The notes: generated by a model not told the origin, from the sequence alone. Numbered from the stretch's first letter, positions 1 through 4,947 are shown. The stretch: DNA of 5,106 nucleotides from Pseudomonadota bacterium (GCA_023428035.1 JAEYZO010000354.1:1-5106), one strand, 5' to 3'. Program-made: numbers and translations.

Positions 1-1010
1 GCCCAGCGCTGCACCGCGGCCTGCCCCGCCTCGCGCCCCTCGGAGAAGGCCCCCGCGGGCAGCGGCGCGAGGGGCTCGTCGTCGGCGTCGTCCGGCAGGA
101 GCCGCGTGATCACCCGGGTGAAGGGCCCGATCGCCGCGAGGAAGACCGTGGCGGTCACGAGGTTGAAGACCATGTGCGCCAGCGCGAGCGTCACGGTCGG
201 CTCCAGCCCGAGCCGGCGGAGCCCCAGCCCGAAGGGCTTCAAGAAGGGCAGGAACATCAGCGCCCCGCCCACGTTGTAGAGCGTGTGGCTCAGGGCCGTG
301 CGCCGCGCGCTCGTGTCGAGGGAGGCCGCGGCGATCAGCGACGTCGCCGTGGTGCCCACGTTGGCCCCGATGATCAGCGGCAGGGCCTGATCGAAGTCGA
401 TGACGCGCTGACCCAGGAGCACGATCGCGACGCCGGTGGTGACCGAGCTCGACTGCACGACCACGGTGAAGACCGCCCCCACGACGACGCCGAGCGTCGA
501 CCCGCGCACGCCCGCGAGCGCCGCGATCACCGCCGGGTCGTTCTTGAGCGGCTGCACCGCGGCCGAGACGAGCTGCAGGCTGAAGAAGACCAGGCCGAAG
601 TAGAAGACCGAGCGGCCGAACACGCGCCACCGGAACGGCAGGAGCCCGATGACGAAGCCCACCAGGATGAGCGCCGGGGCGAAGTCGGTGAGCTTCAGGG
701 CGACGAGCTGCGCGGTGACGGTCGTGCCTACGTTGGCGCCGAAGATGATCCCGAGGCTCTGGCGAAAGCTCAGCGCGCCCGCGTCGACGAGGCCCACCGC
801 GATGACGCTCGTGGCGGTGCTCGACTGGATGACCGCCGTGACCGCCGCGCCGAGCGCGAAGGCCGACAGCCGCGTGCTCGTCCCCCGCGCGAGGAAGCGC
901 CGGAAGCGCGCGCCGGTCACCGACTGCACCTCGGTGCTGAAGTGCTCGATCCCGAACAGGAACAGCACGACGCCCGCGGCGACGGCGATGAAGACCTGCA
1001 CCTGGCCCAT
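1..1010 (-). CDS. Na+/phosphate cotransporter (NptA/PNaS family), 3' end outside window
   Basis: Predicted inner-membrane Na+-coupled phosphate symporter; 336 codons are visible and the C-terminus is cut by the left edge. The family hallmark, two inverted copies of a QSS-containing unit, is clear: QSSTATS at residues 62-68 and QSSSVTTG at 186-193, each followed about 25 residues later by GANVGTT (91-97 and 215-221). Each half also has an H-x-x-[YF]-N element (HTLYN 242-246, HMVFN 279-283). Hydrophobic helices fill residues 5-300; the acidic, Pro/Ala-rich stretch at 305-320 marks the exit from the membrane domain. Many relatives carry a PhoU-like helical domain next, which would lie outside the window. 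The ATG at 1010 puts the first helix (FLFG) where relatives have it, but there is no Shine-Dalgarno upstream, so initiation may be leaderless. The gene diverges from the membrane-protein gene at 1144. Transport of phosphate is inferred from the family; other anions are possible. Confidence 0.93.
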   Translation of the reverse strand, partial: MGQVQVFIAVAAGVVLFLFGIEHFSTEVQSVTGARFRRFLARGTSTRLSAFALGAAVTAVIQSSTATSVIAVGLVDAGALSFRQSLGIIFGANVGTTVTAQLVALKLTDFAPALILVGFVIGLLPFRWRVFGRSVFYFGLVFFSLQLVSAAVQPLKNDPAVIAALAGVRGSTLGVVVGAVFTVVVQSSSVTTGVAIVLLGQRVIDFDQALPLIIGANVGTTATSLIAAASLDTSARRTALSHTLYNVGGALMFLPFLKPFGLGLRRLGLEPTVTLALAHMVFNLVTATVFLAAIGPFTRVITRLLPDDADDEPLAPLPAGAFSEGREAGQAAVQRW

Positions 1011-1018
1011 GGCGATTG

Positions 1019-1047
1019 GGCTAACAGGTCCGACGCGCGGGCGACAA
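1019..1047 (-). promoter_or_regulatory. Candidate promoter for the Na/Pi cotransporter
   Basis: Read on the minus strand, TTGTCG (1047-1042) is followed after 17 nt by TTAGCC (1024-1019). The hexamer ends 8 nt before the ATG at 1010, so transcription would start at or within a base or two of the start codon. That agrees with the absence of a Shine-Dalgarno. Both hexamers are imperfect matches to the sigma-70 consensus, so this is a weak call. Confidence 0.33.
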
Positions 1048-1081
1048 GCGCGTCGAGTCGGCGCGGCCCGGCGCTCCGAAG

Positions 1082-1112
1082 TTGACCTCCCCCGCGCCCG
1101 CTGTCGTAGCGT
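1082..1112 (+). promoter_or_regulatory. Candidate housekeeping promoter for the 133-residue membrane protein
   Basis: TTGACC (1082-1087) is a 5/6 match to the -35 consensus. It is followed by TAGCGT at 1107-1112 with a 19-nt spacer; moving the -10 frame one or two bases left shortens the spacer to 17-18. The predicted transcript start, near 1119, leaves a leader of about 25 nt that contains the GGAGGG ribosome binding site at 1132-1137. The position and strand fit the gene that starts at 1144. Confidence 0.5.
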
Positions 1113-1143
1113 GCGCGCTCAACACTCCCACGGAGGGCTTCGC

Positions 1144-1545
1144 ATGAGCGTCGAGGGCGAGCGGGCGGCGGGCGGCACGGCGTTGAGCGCGGAGGACCGC
1201 GGCGTGGCTCGCTCCCTCGCGGGCACGCTCTCGGTGACGGGGCTGGTGCTGATGGCGCTGGCCATCGTGGCGATCCTCTACGCCGTGGTGTTCATCGTGA
1301 GCGACCGCCACGACCCGACGCTGCTGGTGGTGACCGCGCTCTGCGCGCCGATGGTGATCGCGGGCTTCTGGCTCCGCTCCGCCGCGGAGCCCCTGGTGAA
1401 GGTCGCCGAAGGCGCGGGCGACGACGTCGCGGGCCTCGTCTCTGCGCTGCGAGAGTTCCAGCGGGTGTTCGCCCTGCAGCGCACGGGCTTCGCGCTCGCC
1501 CTGGTGGTGGCCGTGGCCTGCGTGGTGGCGCAGGCCTTTCGCTGA
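1144..1545 (+). CDS. Small integral membrane protein, three predicted TM helices, function unknown
   Basis: A 133-residue protein that I do not recognise. The N-terminus (1-28) is polar and charged. Three hydrophobic segments follow at about residues 29-52, 60-78 and 115-131. Helices 2 and 3 are separated by a mostly soluble stretch (79-113) that looks amphipathic and helical (ALREFQRVFALQR). The start is well supported: GGAGGG at 1132-1137 lies 6 nt before ATG 1144, with a promoter-like sequence further up. The reading frame stays open upstream only because it runs antisense to the cotransporter gene. It diverges from the Na/Pi cotransporter (133-bp gap) and converges on the repeat-protein gene with only 10 nt between stop codons. 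No catalytic or metal-binding motif is visible. A role linked to the transporter is possible but rests on adjacency only. Confidence 0.78.
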   Translation: MSVEGERAAGGTALSAEDRGVARSLAGTLSVTGLVLMALAIVAILYAVVFIVSDRHDPTLLVVTALCAPMVIAGFWLRSAAEPLVKVAEGAGDDVAGLVSALREFQRVFALQRTGFALALVVAVACVVAQAFR

Positions 1546-1555
1546 AGGGCGCGGC

Positions 1556-2485
1556 TCAGCGGTAGAGCGGGCCCATCCGACGACCGAGCGGTCGCCAACA
1601 GAGGAAGTTGTCCTGCCAGGTGTGCGGGTCTGACGGCTCGTTCCATTGAACGCACTGCTGCCCGGGCACGGGGCCCGCGCTGTTCCATGAGAACAGGTAT
1701 GGCAGCGACGGCGGCACGCAGAGGAAGTTGTCCTGCCAGGTGTGCGGGTCGGCGTCTTCGCGGACCTGCGTGCAGCGCATCCCCGGGAGGGGCCCCGCGG
1801 AGGACCACTGGATCCCCATGTCCTGCGCCGCGCAGAAGTAGTTGTCCTGCCAGGTGTTCGGGTCGGCGTCTTCGCGGATCTGCGTGCAGGCCATCCCTGG
1901 GAGCGGGCCCGCGCAGCTCCACGCGAAGGGGCCGCTGCGGGACTCGCACGACGCGGGCGCGGGCTGCACCACGGGCGGCGGGGCCGTGAAGGTGGGCCGA
2001 CCGAAGCGCCGCGCGCCGGACCAGCAGAGGTAGTTGTCCTGCCAGGTGTGCGGGTCCGCGGGCTCACTCCATTGAACACAGTCCAGACCCGGCACGGGCC
2101 CCGCGCTGCTCCACGTGAACACCACGGGGGACGTGGGCGGCACGCAGAGGAAGTTGTCCTGCCAGGTATGGGGGTCGGCGTCTTCGCGGACCTGCGTGCA
2201 GCGCATCCCCGGGACGGGCCCCGCCGACGACCACTGGATGCCCAGGTCCCGCGCCGCGCAGAAGTAGTTGTCCTGCCAGGTGTTCGGGTCGGCGTCTTCG
2301 CGGATCTGCGTGCAGGCCATCCCCGGGATCGCGCGGAAGCAGCTCCACGCGAAGGGCCCGTTGGCCTGCTCGCAGCCCGCGGTGTCACCCGGCACCGGGC
2401 GCGGCTGCGCCTCGGCGACCCCCACCGCGCTCAAGGCCATCGAGAGAACCGCCGCCGTGAACGAGGCCTTCTGGTGATCGCGCAT
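1556..2485 (-). CDS. Secreted Cys/Trp-rich protein with six tandem repeats, function unknown
   Basis: A 309-residue exported protein. Residues 1-26 are a typical Sec signal peptide: n-region MRDHQK, hydrophobic core 7-23, cleavage motif AEA before Gln27. The rest is six repeats of about 38-40 residues with the pattern W-S-x-x-G-P-x-P-G-M-x-C, then Q...E/D-x-D-P-[HN]-T-W-Q-D-N-[FY]-[LF]-C. The DPxTW tryptophans are W70, W108, W148, W212, W250 and W290. Each repeat has two cysteines exactly 18 apart (58/76, 96/114, 136/154, 200/218, 238/256, 278/296). Each triplet is also headed by a pair 11 apart (38/49, 180/191). All 16 cysteines are therefore accounted for as possible disulfides. Repeats 1-3 and 4-6 are copies of one A-B-C block, offset by 142 residues and joined by a Pro-rich linker (165-179). 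The start at 2485 has a good Shine-Dalgarno (GAGAGGTG, 2498-2491). The periodicity suggests a rigid extracellular binding module, perhaps carbohydrate-binding; I cannot name the family. Confidence 0.88.
   Translation of the reverse strand: MRDHQKASFTAAVLSMALSAVGVAEAQPRPVPGDTAGCEQANGPFAWSCFRAIPGMACTQIREDADPNTWQDNYFCAARDLGIQWSSAGPVPGMRCTQVREDADPHTWQDNFLCVPPTSPVVFTWSSAGPVPGLDCVQWSEPADPHTWQDNYLCWSGARRFGRPTFTAPPPVVQPAPASCESRSGPFAWSCAGPLPGMACTQIREDADPNTWQDNYFCAAQDMGIQWSSAGPLPGMRCTQVREDADPHTWQDNFLCVPPSLPYLFSWNSAGPVPGQQCVQWNEPSDPHTWQDNFLCWRPLGRRMGPLYR
1559..1948 (-). repeat. 426-bp direct repeat, copy 2 (encodes repeats 4-6, linker absent)
   Basis: This segment encodes residues 180-309 of the repeat protein. 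It matches copy 1 without gaps but stops after repeat C, so the linker portion is not duplicated at the C-terminus. The core TCCTGCCAGGT occurs at 1611, 1731 and 1845, each 426 bp from its counterpart. Within the copy, the A, B and C repeats are spaced 114 and 120 bp and are more diverged from one another than from their counterparts in copy 1. The triplication is therefore older than the block duplication, unless gene conversion has evened out the copies. Confidence 0.88.
1949..2374 (-). repeat. 426-bp direct repeat, copy 1 (encodes repeats 1-3 plus linker)
   Basis: This segment encodes residues 38-179 of the secreted repeat protein (repeats A, B, C and the Pro-rich linker). It aligns without gaps to copy 2 at an offset of exactly 426 bp. 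One run of 73 identical bases spans 2251-2323 here and 1825-1897 in copy 2. The core TCCTGCCAGGT occurs at 2037, 2157 and 2271. Confidence 0.88.
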
Positions 2486-2498
2486 GAACCCACCTCTC

Positions 2499-2514
2499 GC
2501 CCCCGCAGAGGGGC
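2499..2514 (-). promoter_or_regulatory. Small hairpin next to the Shine-Dalgarno of the repeat-protein gene
   Basis: GCCCC and GGGGC form a 5-bp GC-only stem around a 6-nt loop in the leader. The stem abuts the GAGAGGTG ribosome binding site at 2498-2491. It could hold the site open or modulate access to it. Short GC stems are common by chance at this base composition, so confidence is low. Confidence 0.25.
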
Positions 2515-2657
2515 TCCGCCAGACCGTTGCGGGCGTGACCCTATCACCCCGCGCGCCGCGCCCGATCTCACGATTCTCCGCGGGAGTGACACCGCGCACC
2601 CCCCGGTGCAGACACGCGCCGCGCTGACGCCACGACGACCCTTCACCCCAGGGCGAA

Positions 2658-2686
2658 CATATACCAGACCCCCCGTCTTGCCACAA
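2658..2686 (-). promoter_or_regulatory. Promoter for the secreted repeat protein, extended -10 type
   Basis: On the minus strand, TTGTGG (2686-2681) and TATATG (2663-2658) are separated by exactly 17 nt. The -10 is preceded by TGG, giving the extended -10 form TGnTATxxx. This is one of the very few AT-rich spots in the window. Transcription would begin near 2651, leaving a leader of about 165 nt before the ATG at 2485. Confidence 0.55.
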
Positions 2687-2716
2687 GACCACCCCACGAC
2701 CGCACAGTCTTCAGCC

Positions 2717-4180
2717 ATGAGAGAACACTCCGTGGTGATCGTGGGCGGTGGGCCGACGGGGCTGACGCTGGCCGCCGAGCTCGCCCTCGCGCGCGTCGAC
2801 GTGGCCGTCGTCGAGCGGCGGATGACCCAGGAGATCGAGGGCTTTCGCGCGGGCGGGCTCTACCCGCGCTCCCTCGAGGTGCTCGACCAGCGCGGGGTCG
2901 TCGACCGCTTCGTCGCCCTCGGTCAGAAGGCCCCCGTCGCGTCGTTCTCGACCGCGCTGATCGACATCAGCGATATGCCAACGCGGCACAGCTACAGGCT
3001 CGCGCTCGCGCAGAGCCACATCGAGCGCCTCCTCGCCGAGTGGGCCGCCGAGCTCGGGGTGACGGTGCTCCGCGGGGTCGAGCTCGCGGACTTCTCTCAA
3101 GACGACACCGACGTCACCGTCGCGTTGTCTGATGGAGGGGCGCTGCGCGCGCGGTACCTCCTCGGCTGCGACGGCGGCCGTAGCCTCGTGCGAAAGAAAT
3201 CCGGGATCGAGTTCCCGGGATCGGACCCGTCGGTGAGCTACCTGATCGCCGAGGCCACCCTCTCCGACGACGCGCCCTGGGGCATGCACCACGGCGAGAG
3301 GGGCAACCACGGGCTCGGCAGGACCGACGACGGCCGCGCGCGGGTCGTGGTGCCCGAAGAGACCGTCACCCGCGGCGCCGCGCCCAGCGTCGAAGAGCTC
3401 CGCGCCGCCCTGGTCGCCACCCACGGGAGCGACTTCGGCCTCCGTGACGTCACCTGGCTCTCTCGCTTCAGCGACATGGCCCGCCAGGCGGCTTCGTACC
3501 GCGCGGGGCGCGTGCTCCTCGCGGGAGACGCCGCGCACGTCCACTCACCCGTGAACGGGCAGGGGCTCAACACCGGCATGCAAGACGCCGTGAACCTCGG
3601 GTGGAAGCTCGCCCAGGTCGTCCACGGGACCTCCCCCGAGGGCCTCCTCGACACCTACCACTCCGAGCGTCACCCGGTCGCGGCGCGGGTGCTCCACAAC
3701 ACCATGGCGGCCACCGCCCTCGGCCGCGGAGACGCCCGCTCCGCCGCGCTCCGAGAGAGCGTGACAGCCCTCCTCTCGATGGACGAACCACGCAGGCGCT
3801 ACGGCGCGATGATGACCGGCCTCGACATCCGCTATGACCTCGGTGAAGGCCACCCCCTGCTCGGGAGGCGCGTGCCCGACCTCGACCTCATCACCGATGA
3901 CGGACCGACCCGGGTGTTCGCGCTCCTCCACGACGCAGAGCCGGTGTTGCTCGGCCTCGACGGAGCCTCTTCATTGGACATCGCCCCTTGGGACGACCGC
4001 GTGACGCGCATCGACGCCCGCGCGGTCGGCCCGTGGGAGCTCCCCGCCGTGGGAGCGGTGTCTCCTCCCGCGGCGGTGTTGATCCGCCCCGACGGCCACG
4101 TCGCCTGGGCGGGAGACGGCGCCGACCAGGGCCTCCGCGACGCGCTCACCACCTGGTTCGGCCCCGCCCGCGAGGGGTGA
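2717..4180 (+). CDS. FAD-dependent aromatic monooxygenase, rifampicin monooxygenase (Rox)/PgaE-like
   Basis: A 487-residue group A flavoprotein monooxygenase, expected to use NAD(P)H and O2 to hydroxylate an aromatic or polyketide substrate in the cytoplasm. Domains in order: Rossmann FAD-binding motif GGGPTG at residues 10-15, with Glu33 placed to bind the ribose; the RAGGLYPRSLEVLDQRG segment (44-60) typical of the Rox/PgaE/RdmE branch; the DG motif GCDGGRS (150-156); the GD motif LLAGDAAH (267-274), followed by the conserved GQGLNTGMQDAVNLGWKLA helix; and a thioredoxin-like C-terminal domain from about residue 373 (YDLGEGHPLLGRR) to the end, including LIRPDGHVAW. Full length for the family (about 475-500). 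ATG 2717 places the Rossmann strand directly at the N-terminus as expected; the frame is open upstream only by chance over the repeat gene. There is no Shine-Dalgarno. Substrate cannot be told: rifamycin inactivation, polyketide tailoring and phenol breakdown are all seen in this family, and no biosynthetic genes flank it here. Confidence 0.92.
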   Translation: MREHSVVIVGGGPTGLTLAAELALARVDVAVVERRMTQEIEGFRAGGLYPRSLEVLDQRGVVDRFVALGQKAPVASFSTALIDISDMPTRHSYRLALAQSHIERLLAEWAAELGVTVLRGVELADFSQDDTDVTVALSDGGALRARYLLGCDGGRSLVRKKSGIEFPGSDPSVSYLIAEATLSDDAPWGMHHGERGNHGLGRTDDGRARVVVPEETVTRGAAPSVEELRAALVATHGSDFGLRDVTWLSRFSDMARQAASYRAGRVLLAGDAAHVHSPVNGQGLNTGMQDAVNLGWKLAQVVHGTSPEGLLDTYHSERHPVAARVLHNTMAATALGRGDARSAALRESVTALLSMDEPRRRYGAMMTGLDIRYDLGEGHPLLGRRVPDLDLITDDGPTRVFALLHDAEPVLLGLDGASSLDIAPWDDRVTRIDARAVGPWELPAVGAVSPPAAVLIRPDGHVAWAGDGADQGLRDALTTWFGPAREG

Positions 4181-4189
4181 GCCCGCGCC

Positions 4190-4369
4190 TCAGGCCACCT
4201 CGCTCTCGCCCGCGTCGCGGTCGTCGATGCAGCCCACCAGCCACCAGCGCCGCGTCTGCTCCCAGCGCCCGAAGGCGAGCTCCGCCTCGGCCAGCCGGTC
4301 GACCTCGCGGTCCGAGATCAGGTAGCGCTCGCCCGCGTCGTCCATCCCGTCGTTGCGATCCTTGACCAT
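4190..4369 (-). CDS. Hypothetical protein, 59 residues
   Basis: A small charged soluble protein that I do not recognise. It is rich in Asp/Glu/Arg, with a probable amphipathic helix around residues 17-37 (ISDREVDRLAEAELAFGRWE) followed by an aromatic TRRWWLVG and an acidic tail. There are no Cys pairs or TM segments. The ATG at 4369 is preferred over a farther in-frame upstream start because GAGG lies 6 nt before it (GCGAGGTTTCAC then ATG). It ends 9 nt from the stop of the convergent monooxygenase. It follows cytidine deaminase on the same strand after 117 bp containing several palindromes, so it more likely has its own promoter than forms an operon with cdd. Evidence that it is real: good ribosome binding site, plausible protein composition, and it fills the gap neatly. 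Evidence against: short, and no family recognised. Confidence 0.55.
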   Translation of the reverse strand: MVKDRNDGMDDAGERYLISDREVDRLAEAELAFGRWEQTRRWWLVGCIDDRDAGESEVA

Positions 4370-4389
4370 GTGAAACCTCGCTCGCTCTA

Positions 4390-4410
4390 GGGCGGCGCCG
4401 CTCGCCGCCC
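4390..4410. repeat. Perfect 8-bp inverted repeat with 5-nt loop
   Basis: GGGCGGCG (4390-4397) and CGCCGCCC (4403-4410) can form a strong GC hairpin. There is no T-run on either side, so it is not a classic intrinsic terminator. It lies 21 nt upstream of the ATG of the 59-residue ORF. It may be leader structure for that gene, or a transcript-end structure for cdd. Confidence 0.5.
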
Positions 4411-4413
4411 GTC

Positions 4414-4453
4414 GTGAGCTCACTGTTCCACCGAGCGTCTGTTCACCTGAACA
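4414..4453. promoter_or_regulatory. Palindrome cluster upstream of the 59-residue ORF, candidate operator
   Basis: Two further palindromes sit side by side: the perfect 10-mer GTGAGCTCAC (4414-4423), and TGTTCA-CC-TGAACA (4440-4453), with 6-bp arms. CTGTTC also occurs twice in direct orientation (4423-4428 and 4439-4444, 16 bp apart). This region has no visible coding role and lies between two minus-strand genes, so it may bind a dimeric regulator. No convincing -35/-10 pair was found beside it. Confidence 0.4.
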
Positions 4454-4486
4454 AAACGACAGTGCCTCTCGGACGAGGAATGTCCC

Positions 4487-4906
4487 CTACGCCTTGGTGC
4501 TCTCGGCGAGCACCTCGGGGGTGAAGCACTCGGGCAGGAGCTCCTTCACGGTCACCACGCGCTGCACCGCGCCGTTCACCACCAGCCCGACCGGGAGCTC
4601 CGGCGCGAACTCCGAGAGCACCTGCCGGCACGCGCCGCAGGGCGCGCCCGCCGTGGGGCCCGCGGTGGCGACGGCGAGGGCGACGAAGCCCCTCCAGCCG
4701 TTGGCGAGGGCGGTGGTGACCGCGTTGACCTCGGCGCACACGCACAAGGGGTACGACGCGTTCTCGACGTTGCACCCGCGCGCGACGCCCTCGGTGGTGA
4801 GCAGCGCCGCCCCCACCCTGTAGCGAGAGTAGGGCGCGTAGGAGCGCCCGCGCATCGCCTCGGCCTCGCGCGCGAGGTCAGCCCACTGCTCGTCGGTGAG
4901 TGTCAC
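4487..4906 (-). CDS. cdd: Cytidine deaminase
   Basis: A cytoplasmic zinc enzyme that deaminates cytidine and deoxycytidine to uridine and deoxyuridine in pyrimidine salvage. At 139 residues it has the length of the small homotetrameric class. Substrate-side motifs are SYAPYSRYRVGAAL (22-35) and CNVENASYP (45-53). The catalytic centre is C57-A58-E59, with Cys57 as zinc ligand and Glu59 as proton shuttle. P89-C90-G91-A92-C93-R94 provides the two other zinc cysteines. The residue after CAE is Val60, where the Bacillus-type enzyme has Arg; other bacterial enzymes also vary here. The start is GTG at 4906, which leaves 21 residues before the SYAPYS motif, close to relatives; the next Met (residue 18) would cut into the first helix. 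There is no clear Shine-Dalgarno, and a -10-like TACAAG ends 8 nt upstream. Divergent from pgeF, with 50 bp between start codons. Confidence 0.95.
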   Translation of the reverse strand: MTLTDEQWADLAREAEAMRGRSYAPYSRYRVGAALLTTEGVARGCNVENASYPLCVCAEVNAVTTALANGWRGFVALAVATAGPTAGAPCGACRQVLSEFAPELPVGLVVNGAVQRVVTVKELLPECFTPEVLAESTKA

Positions 4907-4915
4907 TGCGCTCGC

Positions 4916-4947
4916 TTGTACCCCTGACCCGCGGCGAGTGGGTACAA
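4916..4947. promoter_or_regulatory. Mirror-image element between cdd and pgeF, candidate bidirectional promoter/operator
   Basis: TTGTACCC (4916-4923) and GGGTACAA (4940-4947) are perfect 8-bp inverted arms separated by 16 nt. Each arm contains a TACAA that reads outward as a -10-like hexamer: TACAAC (4943-4948) toward pgeF and TACAAG (4920-4915) toward cdd. Each hexamer ends exactly 8 nt before its start codon (ATG 4957, GTG 4906). The same arms can be read as -35-like TTGTAC, but the distance to the opposite hexamer is 21 nt, longer than usual. The symmetry is plain; the promoter or operator role is inference. Confidence 0.5.

Noticed and set aside
174..1085. Long plus-strand open frame opposite the cotransporter
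   Set aside because: The product is low-complexity Arg/Glu/Asp/His with no hydrophobic pattern, while the minus strand reads a textbook Na/Pi cotransporter. It is an antisense shadow at high GC.
649..1143. Upstream extension of the small membrane protein
   Set aside because: It runs antisense to the cotransporter. The GGAGGG 6 nt before ATG 1144 settles the start.
1534..1550. Possible terminator hairpin GCCTTT/AAGGGC over the stop of the membrane-protein gene
   Set aside because: The stem has a G-T wobble, overlaps the stop codon and has no following T-run.
1601..2290. Regularly spaced near-identical 30-40 bp repeats resembling a CRISPR array
   Set aside because: The repeats recur at 114, 120 and 192 bp, the intervening sequence also repeats at 426 bp, and everything stays in one reading frame. 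They encode the protein repeats.
1021..2388. 455-codon minus-strand open frame across the membrane-protein and repeat-protein genes
   Set aside because: It is an out-of-frame reading of the repeat gene (Arg/Pro/Ser-rich) and antisense to the membrane protein. The other frame has a signal peptide, a ribosome binding site and the Cys/Trp repeats.
1742..2716. N-terminal extension of the monooxygenase by 325 codons
   Set aside because: The extension is antisense to the repeat gene and low in complexity. The FAD-binding motif starts 10 residues after ATG 2717, as in relatives, so the open upstream frame is accidental.
2520..2716. Plus-strand sigma-70 promoter for the monooxygenase
   Set aside because: No -35/-10 pair with normal spacing and good match was found. 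TTGCCA-N19-CACAGT is the best candidate and is too weak to list as a feature.
2711..3931. Minus-strand open frames opposite the monooxygenase
   Set aside because: Compositionally biased products without motifs, wholly overlapping a gene with clear FAD-binding motifs.
4451..4476. Possible intrinsic terminator downstream of cdd (CCTC/GAGG stem then TTTT on the minus strand)
   Set aside because: The stem is only 4 bp and the T-run starts about 9 nt after it, so it does not fit an intrinsic terminator.
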